The notes: generated by a model from the sequence alone, not told the origin. Shown: positions 28,684 through 38,589, counted from the stretch's first letter. The stretch: DNA of 64,000 bases from Gallionella sp. (GCA_028710525.1 JAQTTY010000001.1:337955-401954), one strand, 5' to 3'. Numbers and translations are program-made.

Positions 28684-31600
28684 CAACGCCATCGCACTCG
28701 ATCCGCATAACTCGGTGGTGGTTGAAGCCTGTGCCGGTAGCGGCAAGACTTGGTTATTGGTGTCGCGCATCGTGCGATTGCTACTGGACGGCGTGCAACC
28801 CGGCGAGATATTGGCCATCACCTTCACCCGCAAGGCCGCGCAAGAGATGCAGGCGCGCTTGCGCGATTGGCTCTACGACCTCGCGACCAAGGACGACGAG
28901 TTCGTACGGAAATTTTTGCGCGAACGCGCTATCGCAGAATCGGATTTGGATACTGCTCTGCCCAAGGCACGCGGACTTTATCAACAGTTTTTGCTGGCGC
29001 AGCCAGTGCTGACCATCAACACCTTCCACGGCTGGTTCATGCAGATCGTGCAACGCGCACCACTGGATGCGGGCATGGCTGGCGGGGTCCGTCTGGTGGA
29101 GCAGACCGGCGCCTTGTGGGATGAGGCCAGCCAGTTGTTCTATGCCGGACTACATCAGGATCAAGACAGCGCAGTCGCGCTTGCGATGCGCGAACTGTTC
29201 GGCGAATTGGGCCTGTTCAACACGCAGAAGTTGTTGCAAGCCTTCGCCGCCAAGCGCAGTGAATGGTGGGCATATACGGCGGGGCAGGTCGATCCATTGG
29301 CTTATGCGCTGGAACAGTTGCGTGACGAGTTGCAAGTCGATGAGGACACTGACCCTATCGTGGAGGCATGCGCGGATGCGGCGTTGCAAGATGCCATCTT
29401 TGCGTTCAGCAAAGTTTTGGCGACAGGTACGGAGACGCAAGGCAACAAGGCGAACGACATCATGCAGGCTTGGGAAGTCACCGCTGCACATGCCCGCTAT
29501 GCCGCACTGTTGCGCGAGCTCTACACACTCGCGGGTGAGCCGCGCAGTTTCAAGCCGACTAAGAAACAGGATGCGGAATCTTTTCTATTAGCCCGCGAGG
29601 TTTTGTTTGAATTGCTGCAGGCCGTGATCGACCAGGTGCAAGCGCAGCAGATCTATCGCTTCAATCAGCACGCCATGTGCTGCGGTGCGGCGATGCTAGA
29701 ACGTTATCAGGCGTTAAAGCAGCAACAGCAGTCGCTGGACTTTGCCGATCTGGAATGGCGCGTATGCCAGCTGCTCAATCACAGTCCACACGCCGAGTAT
29801 TTGCAGTACAAACTCGATAGCCGCTACCAGCATGTGTTGCTGGACGAGTTCCAAGATACCAATCCGCTGCAATGGCAGATCTTGCAAGCTTGGTTCGCCG
29901 CCAGCGCGGCAGTGGGCAGCACACCTAAGATCTTCGTAGTGGGCGACCCCAAGCAATCCATCTATCGCTTCCGTCGCGCGGATGCGCGATTGTTCGGTGT
30001 GGTGTGCGAATTTCTGATGAACGAGTACGACGCCAAATATCTGCAAAAGAACGAGACACGACGCAATGCGCCCGCCATTCTGGAAACCGTAAATGCGGTA
30101 TTCGATGGACTGCAAGATGGCCAACCTAAGTTCGAAGGTTACGAGACACATAGCGCGCATCAGACCGAGTTGCCGGGGCACGTGCAGGTGTTGCCGCTGG
30201 CACAAGCTGCAGAGAGCGATGAGGTAGTTGCGTTGAGTGCTACGACGACACTGCGTAATCCCTTGTTGCAGGCTTATCCAGACCGCGAGCAGGGCGCGCG
30301 CGAGTTAGAGGCGCAAGCATTCGCTGACCAGTTGTGCGGCATCGTCGGGCACTGGTCTATTCGGGCCAACGAAGTAGACAGGTTGGTGCAGTGGGGCGAC
30401 ATCATGGTGCTGGTGCGCAGCCGCACTCACCTCAAAGTCTATGAGCAGGCTTTGCGCACACGCCATATCCCCTTTCTCACTTCGCGGCGCGGCGGCTTGC
30501 TCGATACTCTAGAGTCCTCGGATATACAGGCGTTACTGACGTTTTTGATGACACCGTTCGCCGATTTGCAATTAGCACAGGTGCTGCGCTCGCCGTTGTT
30601 CTCGTGCAGCGATACCGACTTGATGAGCGTTGCAGCTGTTACGGATACAAATAGAACAACCGTTCGCCCTGAGCTAGTCGAAGGGCAATCCGCCGTTCAT
30701 GGTTCGACCAGCTCACCACGAACGGCGGAGGGGCAGCGTTCCTCATGGTGGTCGCGTTTGCAAAATCTGCATGCCGCAGGCGTTGCCAGTGTCGCACTAC
30801 AGCGCGCGCACGAAATGTTGCAAAGATGGCTGGTGTGCGCTGAAAAATTGCCGGTGCACGATCTGCTCGACCGTATCTATTTCGAAGCAGATGCGCAGCA
30901 ACGCTATGCCGCTGCTGTGCCGCTGGCGATGCGGGCTACGGTGTTGGCCAATCTGCAAGCCTTTATGGAAATCGCGCTGAATGTCGATGCGGGTCGCTAT
31001 CCCAGTTTGTCGCGCTTCTTGCGCACCTTGGCTGAATTGAAACAGGCTGACGACAACGAAGCACCCAACGAGGGATCGGTCGATCAGAGCGGTGATGCGT
31101 TGCGCATCTACACCGTGCATGAATCCAAAGGACTGGAAGCGCCGTTGGTATGGTTGTTGGATAGCAACGCCAAAGCGCCAGCCGACAAGGGTTACGACGT
31201 GCTGCTGGATTGGCCGACCAATGCTGCTCGTCCCGCTCATCTTTCTTTTTATGCCGACAAAGCCAGTCACGGTGCCGCGCGTGAGAAATATTTTGTGGCA
31301 GAACAGTTATTGGCAGCACGTGAGGATATGAATCTGCTCTATGTCGCCATGACGCGTGCTAAGCAAATTTTGTTCGTGAGTGGCAGCGGCAAGCTGCTCG
31401 ACGAGAGTTGGTATGCGCGTGTCGCAGCGGCGCAGGGCGAACGAGTCGATGCGCCGCTATTAGTTGCGTTTGCTCGTGCAGTTGTCGCTGTCACACAGAA
31501 TGCTGCGCTGGCTGTAGACCCACGCCTCACGCAAGCTCTGCCCACCGGCACACGCAAAGCGCTGATGAGCGAGCCGCAACGTCGCGGTGTTTGGCTGCAC

Positions 31601-32011
31601 GCCTTGCTGCAATACCTAGTGTCTAGTGATGCAGTGATGCAAGAGACTGAACGTAGCGTGTTGCAGAACCGTATTGGCATTCCAGCTACCGAGATGGATG
31701 CGTTGTGGTCGCAGGCGCAACAGTTACTGACTGCGCCGTCATTGACTCGCTTCTTCGATGCGCAACACTATTTGAGTGCTTGTAACGAGATGCCTTATGT
31801 CAACGCACGCGGCGAGCTGAAACGCATAGACAGGCTGGTGGAATTCGACGACGAGGTGTGGGTGTTGGATTACAAATTGGGTGAGAGTACCGATGCCACT
31901 CGCCATCACGCCCAGATGCAAGAATATAAGCTTGCGATGCAATCGGTGTATACCGGCAAACAGGTTAGATGTGCCTTGATATTTGGGGATGGAGTGCTAA
32001 GCGAGATGTAG
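28676..32011 (+). CDS. AddA/UvrD-like helicase-nuclease, probable recombination protein
   Basis: A 1111-residue superfamily-1 helicase with a RecB-type C-terminal nuclease. Motifs in order are Walker A (EACAGSGKTWLL), FTRKAAQEM (motif Ia), LLDEFQDTNPLQW (motif II), GDPKQSIYRFRRADARLF (motif III), YTVHESKGLEAPLVWLL (motif V) and NLLYVAMTRAKQ (motif VI), then a nuclease site with LDYKLGE. With the upstream AddB-like protein it should process double-strand breaks. The ATG at 28676 has GGGAG before it and overlaps the upstream stop by 8 bases. A 70-base dispersed repeat lies in frame at 30661-30729. Confidence 0.92.
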   Translation: MNDNAIALDPHNSVVVEACAGSGKTWLLVSRIVRLLLDGVQPGEILAITFTRKAAQEMQARLRDWLYDLATKDDEFVRKFLRERAIAESDLDTALPKARGLYQQFLLAQPVLTINTFHGWFMQIVQRAPLDAGMAGGVRLVEQTGALWDEASQLFYAGLHQDQDSAVALAMRELFGELGLFNTQKLLQAFAAKRSEWWAYTAGQVDPLAYALEQLRDELQVDEDTDPIVEACADAALQDAIFAFSKVLATGTETQGNKANDIMQAWEVTAAHARYAALLRELYTLAGEPRSFKPTKKQDAESFLLAREVLFELLQAVIDQVQAQQIYRFNQHAMCCGAAMLERYQALKQQQQSLDFADLEWRVCQLLNHSPHAEYLQYKLDSRYQHVLLDEFQDTNPLQWQILQAWFAASAAVGSTPKIFVVGDPKQSIYRFRRADARLFGVVCEFLMNEYDAKYLQKNETRRNAPAILETVNAVFDGLQDGQPKFEGYETHSAHQTELPGHVQVLPLAQAAESDEVVALSATTTLRNPLLQAYPDREQGARELEAQAFADQLCGIVGHWSIRANEVDRLVQWGDIMVLVRSRTHLKVYEQALRTRHIPFLTSRRGGLLDTLESSDIQALLTFLMTPFADLQLAQVLRSPLFSCSDTDLMSVAAVTDTNRTTVRPELVEGQSAVHGSTSSPRTAEGQRSSWWSRLQNLHAAGVASVALQRAHEMLQRWLVCAEKLPVHDLLDRIYFEADAQQRYAAAVPLAMRATVLANLQAFMEIALNVDAGRYPSLSRFLRTLAELKQADDNEAPNEGSVDQSGDALRIYTVHESKGLEAPLVWLLDSNAKAPADKGYDVLLDWPTNAARPAHLSFYADKASHGAAREKYFVAEQLLAAREDMNLLYVAMTRAKQILFVSGSGKLLDESWYARVAAAQGERVDAPLLVAFARAVVAVTQNAALAVDPRLTQALPTGTRKALMSEPQRRGVWLHALLQYLVSSDAVMQETERSVLQNRIGIPATEMDALWSQAQQLLTAPSLTRFFDAQHYLSACNEMPYVNARGELKRIDRLVEFDDEVWVLDYKLGESTDATRHHAQMQEYKLAMQSVYTGKQVRCALIFGDGVLSEM
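30661..30730 (+). repeat. composite palindromic repeat inserted in frame in the AddA-like gene
   Basis: Two hairpins in tandem: GCCCT-gagctagtcga-AGGGC, and CCGCCGTTC paired with GAACGGCGG about 20 bases on. The translated segment begins TTVRPELVEGQ, the typical translation of a dispersed repeat known from many proteobacterial genomes. It lies in a variable loop between two conserved helicase blocks, which explains why it is tolerated. Confidence 0.8.
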
Positions 32012-32160
32012 GCATTAACCCCCGCCTCCATTGGTGATAGTTCGATTTCGCGCTGGAAATTGCAGCAAACCCGACTAACCCCCTGTGGTATATTCTCGCT
32101 CCGAATTCGCAGTGCAGTATCCTGACGCTGTTTTCTTCAACACAATTTTAGGAGATTTAA

Positions 32161-32745
32161 ATGGAACATACCCTACCCGCACTGCCTTACGCGATGGACG
32201 CGTTGCAACCTCATATGTCTAAAGAGACATTCGAGTATCACTATGCCAAGCACCATCAGGCTTATGTGACCAACCTGAACAATCTGATCAAGGACACTGA
32301 GTACGCGTCTCTGGATCTGGAAGCCATCATCAAGAAGGCACCGGCAGGCGGCATCTACAACAACTCTGCGCAAGTGTGGAACCACACTTTCTTCTGGAGC
32401 TGCATGAAGCCTAACGGCGGCGGCGCTCCTACTGGCGCGTTGGCTGATGCGATTAACAAAAAGTGGGGTTCTTTTGATGACTTCAAGAAGGCTTTCCAAA
32501 CTTCCGCTGTAGGTAACTTCGGTTCAGGTTGGACATGGTTGGTGAAGAAGGCTGACGGCTCTGTTGACATCGTCAACATGGGCGCAGCCGGTACACCGCT
32601 GACCACAGCCGACAAGGCATTGTTGTGCGTGGACGTGTGGGAACACGCTTACTACGTTGACTATCGCAATATGCGTCCTAAATTCGTCGAGACTTTCTTG
32701 GCGAGTTTGGTGAATTGGGATTTCGTGGCGAAGAACTACGCCTAA
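32161..32745 (+). CDS. sodB: iron superoxide dismutase
   Basis: A 194-residue cytoplasmic Fe-type superoxide dismutase that removes superoxide. The metal ligands are H27, H75, D158 and H162 (DVWEHAYYVDY), and Q71 in the AQVWNHTFFW block marks the Fe form rather than the Mn form. AGGAGATTTAA places a good ribosome site before the ATG, and a strong terminator follows. Length is the family norm. Confidence 0.97.
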   Translation: MEHTLPALPYAMDALQPHMSKETFEYHYAKHHQAYVTNLNNLIKDTEYASLDLEAIIKKAPAGGIYNNSAQVWNHTFFWSCMKPNGGGAPTGALADAINKKWGSFDDFKKAFQTSAVGNFGSGWTWLVKKADGSVDIVNMGAAGTPLTTADKALLCVDVWEHAYYVDYRNMRPKFVETFLASLVNWDFVAKNYA

Positions 32746-32801
32746 GCAATCTGGCTGTTTTGACAGCACTGTAATATTGCGAGTGTAAAATATCGCAGAC
32801 C

Positions 32802-32829
32802 AAGGCCGGGTTATCCCGGCCTTATTTTT
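32802..32829 (+). terminator. rho-independent terminator after sodB
   Basis: AAGGCCGGG (32802-32810) pairs with CCCGGCCTT (32815-32823) over the loop TTAT, followed by ATTTTT. Confidence 0.9.
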
Positions 32830-32856
32830 GACCTGTACCCAGAGGCACGCCTCATC

Positions 32857-33087
32857 ATGAAAATAAAGATACGACTGTCCAGCTATATCCGCTCTCTGCG
32901 CGCTTCCAGCGGATATTGGTTGGCGCGCAATCTGAAGAAGACCTTCTATCTGTATCTCGCGGCTGCGTTCACCGTGGTCGCATTGGTAGATACGGCAGTG
33001 TTCCACTTCAGTACGGATATGCGTTCCGAGGCTTTCGATGCCTTTGTGCACAACCCTGTTGGACAGGCTGTGTGTTGGATTACGTAG
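32857..33087 (+). CDS. short membrane-anchored frame, possibly the 5' part of a broken gene
   Basis: A 76-residue frame with a basic N-terminus, one hydrophobic helix (about residues 30-47) and then an RSEAFDAFVHN segment that recalls the start of CHASE2 sensor domains (inference from a short match). It ends abruptly with a Trp-Ile-Thr tail after the helix. AGAGG lies upstream but rather far from the ATG. A second frame overlaps it by 50 bases in another phase, so a frameshift or decay of a larger sensor gene is possible. Confidence 0.4.
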   Translation: MKIKIRLSSYIRSLRASSGYWLARNLKKTFYLYLAAAFTVVALVDTAVFHFSTDMRSEAFDAFVHNPVGQAVCWIT

Positions 33088-33394
33088 TTTTGGTGCGGTC
33101 GAGACTAGCGTGGAGGTGATTGCGGGCTCGCAGAAAGGCGTGTGGGAGTTGCTGGAAAAGACCATCGCAATCTCTTGGCTAGCAGATAGCGCTGACGAGC
33201 AGGCTCAGCAGGATATCCGTGACGACGTGGATCGTATGCTGGTGGGACTGAGCAAGTTACTCGCCCGCAACGTACTCCATGTAGAAGGGGCGTTCAGTCA
33301 TGTGGTGCATCACGGCAACATCAGTGGTGGAGACACGGCGGGAAGCGGATGGCGTAAGTTGTTCGCTGAGGCGATGCTCAAATATGATAAGTGA
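33038..33394 (+). CDS. hypothetical helical frame overlapping the previous one
   Basis: A 118-residue frame in a different phase from 32857-33087. From about residue 22 the sequence is amphipathic and helix-like (DEQAQQDIRDDVDRMLVGLS), so it may be real coding sequence, but the first 20 residues overlap the other frame and look artificial. No ribosome site supports 33038; a GTG or TTG further in could be the start. It overlaps the end of the convergent REC-GGDEF gene by 17 bases. I do not recognise it; it could be the rest of a frameshifted gene. Confidence 0.35.
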   Translation: MPLCTTLLDRLCVGLRSFGAVETSVEVIAGSQKGVWELLEKTIAISWLADSADEQAQQDIRDDVDRMLVGLSKLLARNVLHVEGAFSHVVHHGNISGGDTAGSGWRKLFAEAMLKYDK

Positions 33395-34385
33395 GCCGTG
33401 CAGAAGTAGGTGCCGCACTTTCATCCTGGGGATAATCTAAATAGGCCACCGTGTTGCGGCCCTGATGTTTTGCTTGATAGAGCGCTTTGTCGGCCATTTG
33501 CAATAGTGTCTCCACGTTCAATTCGCGGGTGGGGTAGACGCTAGAGACCCCGCAACTCACGCTGACGAACTGATGTTTGGAACCGCTGTGAGGTAATTGC
33601 AGCATGGAGACACGCTGGCGTATGCGCTCTGCCACCCAACGTGCGCCATCCTCGTCGGTTTCGCCCAGTATCATGATGAACTCCTCGCCGCCATAGCGCG
33701 CCACCAGATCGGCAGGGCGCGGAGCAGACTTGGAGAGCTTTTTGCCTATGGCTTTGAGGCAGTCATCGCCTTTCTGGTGACCGTAGAGGTCGTTGTACTG
33801 TTTGAAGTGATCCACGTCCAGCATCACTAGCGACATTGGCTTCTTGAGACGAATACAGCGGCGCCATTCACGTTGTAGGGTCTCGTCGAACATACGACGA
33901 TTGGCGATGCCGGTCAGCCCGTCGGTCATAGATAAACGTTGCAGCTCTTGATTAGCGTCATGCAGTTGTTCGGCCAACTTGACCAGTGCACGTTGCATCT
34001 TTACCAACCTATACATGGCACGCACCTTGGCCTGCACCACCACATTGCCCACCGGCTTCATGATGTAGTCGTCGCCACCGGCTTCGATGCCGCGCACTAA
34101 GTCTTCATCTTTGGACATCACGCTCAAGAAGATGATAGCGGTCCAGTCGTCTTTACCCTGCAACATGCGTATCTCTTTGGCGACCTCGTAACCGTTGGTG
34201 TCCGGCAGGATGATATCCAGCAGCACGATATCGGGATGTTCCTGCTTGTACAGTTCGATCGCGCGCGCGCCGGTCTCTGCCAGCAGCGGCTGCACACCCA
34301 TCTCTTCAATATAGCTCGAGATGGCTTTGAGTGAGACCTTGCTGTCCTCTACGATCAGGACTTTTAATTTTGCTAACTGTTGCAT
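33378..34385 (-). CDS. response regulator diguanylate cyclase (REC-GGDEF)
   Basis: A 335-residue cytoplasmic protein with an N-terminal receiver domain (acidic pair in LIVEDS, phospho-acceptor Asp in DIVLLDIILPD, conserved Lys in IMKPVG), a helical linker and a GGDEF domain from about residue 158 (LSMTDGLTGIANRR). The active site is GGEEF and an RxxD inhibitory site lies five residues before it (RPAD), so c-di-GMP synthesis and product inhibition are both likely. ATG 34385 is preferred over an upstream TTG. The cognate kinase is not adjacent. Confidence 0.93.
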   Translation of the reverse strand: MQQLAKLKVLIVEDSKVSLKAISSYIEEMGVQPLLAETGARAIELYKQEHPDIVLLDIILPDTNGYEVAKEIRMLQGKDDWTAIIFLSVMSKDEDLVRGIEAGGDDYIMKPVGNVVVQAKVRAMYRLVKMQRALVKLAEQLHDANQELQRLSMTDGLTGIANRRMFDETLQREWRRCIRLKKPMSLVMLDVDHFKQYNDLYGHQKGDDCLKAIGKKLSKSAPRPADLVARYGGEEFIMILGETDEDGARWVAERIRQRVSMLQLPHSGSKHQFVSVSCGVSSVYPTRELNVETLLQMADKALYQAKHQGRNTVAYLDYPQDESAAPTSARLTYHI

Positions 34386-34580
34386 CTTTGCGGGTTCCAA
34401 GACTCGCGCTTGAGGCGGTCTATTTACTGGAGTGGATGGACTAGTGACGGATTGTGCCAGATAAAGTCCCGCTGGGCGTACTGTCTAAGGCTAGAGCAGC
34501 GAGGTAAACCTGCCTTAATTTAGAGCCTAAGGCGGCGGGGTTTGGTAATATCCGCGCCTATCCACTCAGTTGCCAACGTG

Positions 34581-35366
34581 ATGAATCCCACTTTAGTCTT
34601 CGATATAGAAACCATACCCGACATCGCTGGACTGCGCGTCCTGCATGGTTTGGACGCACGTGTGAGCGATGCTGAAGTCGCCGAGATGGCTTTCCAGCAG
34701 CGCCGCCAGAAGACTGGCAGCGACTTCATTCAGCATCATCTGCAGCGCATCGTGGCGATCTCCTGTGTGTTGCGGGAGGGTGACAACTTCAAGGTGTGGT
34801 CACTGGGCGGTTTGGACGAGGACGAGGGCAGTATCATCCAGCGTTTCTTCGACGGCATCGATAAATACACGCCGCAGATCGTGTCATGGAATGGCAGCGG
34901 TTTCGATCTGCCGGTGTTGCATTACCGTGGTCTGATTCACGGTGTGCAGTGCGCGCGCTACTGGGACATGGGTGAGGATGACAAAGAGTTCAAGTGGAAT
35001 AACTACATCAGTCGCTACCACATGCGCCATCTCGATCTGATGGATCTGTTGGCGATGTATGGCGGACGCGCCAATGCGCCGCTAGATGACTTGGCCAAGC
35101 TGATCGGTTTTCCCGGCAAACTGGGCATGGATGGCAGCAAGGTGTGGGAGGCGTATCAAGCCGGACAACTGGCGGATATCCGCAACTATTGCGAGACCGA
35201 TGTGGTGAACACCTATCTGGTCTTTGCACGCTTCCAGATGATGCGCGGCAACCTGAGTCGGGATGGTTTTAAACGTGAATGTGATCTGGTGCGTGCCGAA
35301 TTGGCCAAGCTCGATGTGCCGCATTGGCGTGAGTATCTGGCCGCTTGGCCCGAGATGCGGAACTGA
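34581..35366 (+). CDS. PolB-like 3'-5' exonuclease
   Basis: A 261-residue DEDDy-type exonuclease of the group related to the proofreading domain of family-B polymerases, without any polymerase domain. Exo I is LVFDIETIPD, Exo II lies in SWNGSGFDLPVL and Exo III in YCETDVVNTYLVF. It probably acts in DNA repair. ATG 34581 starts directly before the first motif. The stop overlaps the next start (TGATG), so it is coupled to the VanZ-like gene and probably to rlmD. Confidence 0.9.
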   Translation: MNPTLVFDIETIPDIAGLRVLHGLDARVSDAEVAEMAFQQRRQKTGSDFIQHHLQRIVAISCVLREGDNFKVWSLGGLDEDEGSIIQRFFDGIDKYTPQIVSWNGSGFDLPVLHYRGLIHGVQCARYWDMGEDDKEFKWNNYISRYHMRHLDLMDLLAMYGGRANAPLDDLAKLIGFPGKLGMDGSKVWEAYQAGQLADIRNYCETDVVNTYLVFARFQMMRGNLSRDGFKRECDLVRAELAKLDVPHWREYLAAWPEMRN

Positions 35367-35740
35367 TGTTGCGCTATCGCAAGGCGTGGTTGGCGGGTGG
35401 ATGGGGACTGGTCGCATTGGTGGCCTATCTGTCGCTGATGCCGAATCCGCCCGAGCCGTTTGAATTCCATATGGTGGACAAAGTAGAACATGGCCTCGCC
35501 TATGCGGCGATGTCTTGGTGGTTCTGCCAGATATATCAGTCGGTGAGAATACGCGTCTCGGTGTGCGCGGCACTGGTGGCTTACGGCGTGCTGATCGAGA
35601 TATTGCAGGGCATGACGGGTTACCGTTATTTTGAATATGCCGACATGTTGGCAGACAGCATCGGCGTACTACTGGGTTGGTTGTTGGCGCGTACCGCATT
35701 GGGGCGCGCTTTTGTTTTGATAGAAAAAATATGGCGGTAA
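35366..35740 (+). CDS. VanZ-like membrane protein
   Basis: A 124-residue protein with about four membrane segments and the conserved [17 protein letters not shown] block, which is typical of the VanZ-like family; the C-terminal [16 protein letters not shown] segment also matches. Family function is unclear (VanZ itself confers teicoplanin resistance). The start at 35366 shares its A with the upstream stop (TGATG). It is followed five bases later by rlmD. Confidence 0.85.
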   Translation: MLRYRKAWLAGGWGLVALVAYLSLMPNPPEPFEFHMVDKVEHGLAYAAMSWWFCQIYQSVRIRVSVCAALVAYGVLIEILQGMTGYRYFEYADMLADSIGVLLGWLLARTALGRAFVLIEKIWR

Positions 35741-35745
35741 GCACT

Positions 35746-37053
35746 ATGGCAACAGAGAATAAAGTCACCATCGAGTCATTAGATCAAGAAGGTCGTGGCG
35801 TCGCACATTTCGACGGCAAAGTGATCTTCATCGAGGGCGCCTTGCCCGGTGAGATCGTCAGTTACGCCTCGTACCGCAAGAAGCCCGCCTTCGAACAGGC
35901 GCAGGTCACGACTATCTTCAAGTCCGCGCCGATGCGCGTCACGCCTAAGTGCAAACACTTTGGTGTATGCGGTGGTTGCTCCATGCAACATCTTGATGCG
36001 CGTGCGCAGGTCGCGGTGAAGCAGCGCATTCTTGAAGATGGTTTGTGGCATATCGGCAAGGTCAAGGCGGAGAACATCATGCCCGCCATCTATGGACAGA
36101 CTTGGGGCTATCGCGAACGCGCGCGCATCTCAGTCAAGCATGTCATCAAAAAGGGCAAGACCTTGGTCGGCTTCCACGAGAAGCGCAGCAGCTACGTCGC
36201 CGACATGCAAAGCTGCGAGATCCTCGCCCCCAAGATCGCCAAGCTGTTACCTCTTTTAGCCGAGATGGTGAGTCAGATGTCGATACGCGACCAGTTGCCG
36301 CAGATCGAAGTCGCTGTGGGTGAACATGTGGACGCATTGGTGTTGCGTATCATGGCGCCACTCAGTCATGCGGATGAGGCGCTGCTGCGGAAATTTGCCG
36401 ATCAGCATGAGGTGCAGTTCTGGTTACAGACCAAAGGCCCCGAGACCATCGTCCCGTTCTACCCATTGGACGCGCCGGCTTTGTCCTACAGCCTGCCGGA
36501 GTTCAACGTCACCATGCCGTTCGCACCTAGTGAATTCACCCAAGTGAACAGCGCGCTGAATCGCGTGATGATAGGCCGTGCCATGCGTTTGCTCGACCCT
36601 CAGCCGGGCGAGCGCATCGCCGACCTGTTCTGCGGTCTGGGTAACTTCACCTTGCCTATCGCGCGCAGCGGTGCGCAGGTGTTAGGTATAGAAGGTAGCG
36701 ATGCATTGGTGAAACGCGCGCAGCAGAACGCCGCAAGCAACGGACTGTCTGATAACACCTCCTTTATGGCGATGAACCTGTTCGAGATGACCGAAGAAGG
36801 TTTCGCCAAACTCGGCCATTTCGACAAGCTGCTCATCGATCCACCGCGCGATGGTGCATTCGAGTTGGTCAAATCATTGGGGGGCGACAACGCGCCCAAG
36901 CGCATCGTCTATGTGAGTTGCAACCCCGCCACACTGGCACGCGATGCTGCCGAGTTGGTCAAGCGCGGTTACGTGCTACAAGCCGCCGGCGTGATGAATA
37001 TGTTCCCGCACACTTCGCACGTCGAATCCATCGCGGTGTTCGTCAAGGAATGA
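35746..37053 (+). CDS. rlmD: 23S rRNA (uracil-1939-C5)-methyltransferase
   Basis: A 435-residue SAM-dependent RNA methyltransferase. An N-terminal TRAM domain (residues 3-60) is followed by Fe-S cluster Cys ([14 protein letters not shown]) and a Rossmann methyltransferase domain with [18 protein letters not shown] and the catalytic [11 protein letters not shown]. These mark RlmD rather than RlmC or TrmA. ATG 35746 is preferred; an ATG at 35731 would overlap the VanZ-like gene. It belongs to the exonuclease-vanZ-rlmD run. Confidence 0.94.
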   Translation: MATENKVTIESLDQEGRGVAHFDGKVIFIEGALPGEIVSYASYRKKPAFEQAQVTTIFKSAPMRVTPKCKHFGVCGGCSMQHLDARAQVAVKQRILEDGLWHIGKVKAENIMPAIYGQTWGYRERARISVKHVIKKGKTLVGFHEKRSSYVADMQSCEILAPKIAKLLPLLAEMVSQMSIRDQLPQIEVAVGEHVDALVLRIMAPLSHADEALLRKFADQHEVQFWLQTKGPETIVPFYPLDAPALSYSLPEFNVTMPFAPSEFTQVNSALNRVMIGRAMRLLDPQPGERIADLFCGLGNFTLPIARSGAQVLGIEGSDALVKRAQQNAASNGLSDNTSFMAMNLFEMTEEGFAKLGHFDKLLIDPPRDGAFELVKSLGGDNAPKRIVYVSCNPATLARDAAELVKRGYVLQAAGVMNMFPHTSHVESIAVFVKE

Positions 37054-37091
37054 TGAGTTGATATAGTCACACACCGATAGGAAGGGCCGCC

Positions 37092-38330
37092 ATGTTCGAT
37101 AGTTTTATGCATCTGCTGCAAGCACAACTCGATAACCAATTGTTTGTGGGTGGCATGGTGCTGGGACTGGTCGGCCTGCTAGGCATGTGGTTACGCAAGG
37201 TGCCGGGATTGTTGTGGTCTTATGGTAATAGATTGTTCATCGTCACCGCCGTCATCGACAGCCGCAACGATCTGTTTGGTGCGCTAATCACTTGGCTCAA
37301 TGATTTGCCGTTTGGGCGTAACAGCCGTTTGTTCACCGTCATACAAGAGAACGCCGATCCTGATGACGAGGCTAGCGCTAACGGCCTGCCGCGCTTGCTC
37401 TACAGTCCCGCACCTGGTGTGCATGTGTTCTGGTTCCAAGGGCGATTGATGTGGATACAGCGCGATGTGAGCATGAATCTGCAAGTGGTGGACACACTGC
37501 GCATCCATGTCTTGTTCGGTTCGCGCAGCTTCCTTGAGAATCTGCTGGAAGATGTGCTCAAGCGTACCTATGCGCGACTCATCGATCACACCCTGATGTT
37601 CACCGTGGATAGTTGGGCTGAAAGTTGGCGCAAAGCCGATGCTCGTCCGCGTCGTGCCATAGATTCGGTGGTACTGGAGGGTGACATCCGCCAACGACTG
37701 CTTGATGATGCCCAAGGCTTCTTCGAGAAGCGTAACTGGTATGCCTCTATGGGCATCCCTTGGCGCAGAGGCTATCTGCTATATGGTCCGCCGGGTACGG
37801 GCAAGACCAGCGTAGCGTTCGCACTGGCAGGCGAGCTCAGACTCAATCTGTGTTGGTTGTCGCTCACCAATCCCAAGCTCAACGACCAGACCATCTCTAC
37901 CCTGCTGCAGAAGACACCAGCACGTTCGCTGATCCTGATAGAAGACGTGGATGCCTTTTTCGCTGCGCGGCAAAAACAGGATGATAGGATCGCGGTGAGT
38001 TTCAGCGGACTGCTTAATGCATTGGATGGGGTGGCCGCACAAGAAGGACGCATCATCTTCCTCACCACCAATCATCGCGAACAACTCGATCCAGCGCTAA
38101 TACGTCCAGGTCGTATCGATGTGGAATTCAAACTCGACCTCGCCTCCCGCGCACAAATTGCCACTATGTTGCAACGCTTCCATCCCGATGCCGAAGCACA
38201 GATCGCAACTTTGGTTGCCGAACTGCCAGAACGAAAACTCAGCCCAGCGCAGATACAGCAAGCGTTGTTGGCGCATGGTGATTTGCAACAGGCTGTTGCA
38301 ACACTTGTAAGCGCCACCGAGAGGAATTAA
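37092..38330 (+). CDS. BCS1-like AAA ATPase
   Basis: A 412-residue protein built like mitochondrial Bcs1: a membrane segment at about residues 18-36, a BCS1-N type region (to about 190) and an AAA module with Walker A GPPGTGKT (232-239), Walker B ILIEDVDA (281-288) and the arginine finger in LIRPGR (336-341). Bcs1 moves the folded Rieske protein across the inner mitochondrial membrane; the bacterial homologues have no proven substrate. AGGAAGG lies before the ATG. It follows rlmD after 38 bases. No bc1 complex gene is in the window. Confidence 0.88.
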   Translation: MFDSFMHLLQAQLDNQLFVGGMVLGLVGLLGMWLRKVPGLLWSYGNRLFIVTAVIDSRNDLFGALITWLNDLPFGRNSRLFTVIQENADPDDEASANGLPRLLYSPAPGVHVFWFQGRLMWIQRDVSMNLQVVDTLRIHVLFGSRSFLENLLEDVLKRTYARLIDHTLMFTVDSWAESWRKADARPRRAIDSVVLEGDIRQRLLDDAQGFFEKRNWYASMGIPWRRGYLLYGPPGTGKTSVAFALAGELRLNLCWLSLTNPKLNDQTISTLLQKTPARSLILIEDVDAFFAARQKQDDRIAVSFSGLLNALDGVAAQEGRIIFLTTNHREQLDPALIRPGRIDVEFKLDLASRAQIATMLQRFHPDAEAQIATLVAELPERKLSPAQIQQALLAHGDLQQAVATLVSATERN

Positions 38331-38589
38331 CTCTCGCTGACTTGGGGAGCGAGTTCATCTGCAATCAATAAGCAAGGAGATTCCTAGTCGATCTAAGGAT
38401 ATCCTTAGTGTGACATCATGAATATAGTAGTAAATTTTCAATAAATGGCGTTGCTATTCCAGTTTCCATTACGTAATATCACGCTCGAGTAAATAGCGTG
38501 TTTGGGTAAGTCTCATGAATCATTAATCGGACTTTCTGAATTCTCCAAGCTACTTCAACAATGAGAATTACGTAAACTGGGAGCTAAAA

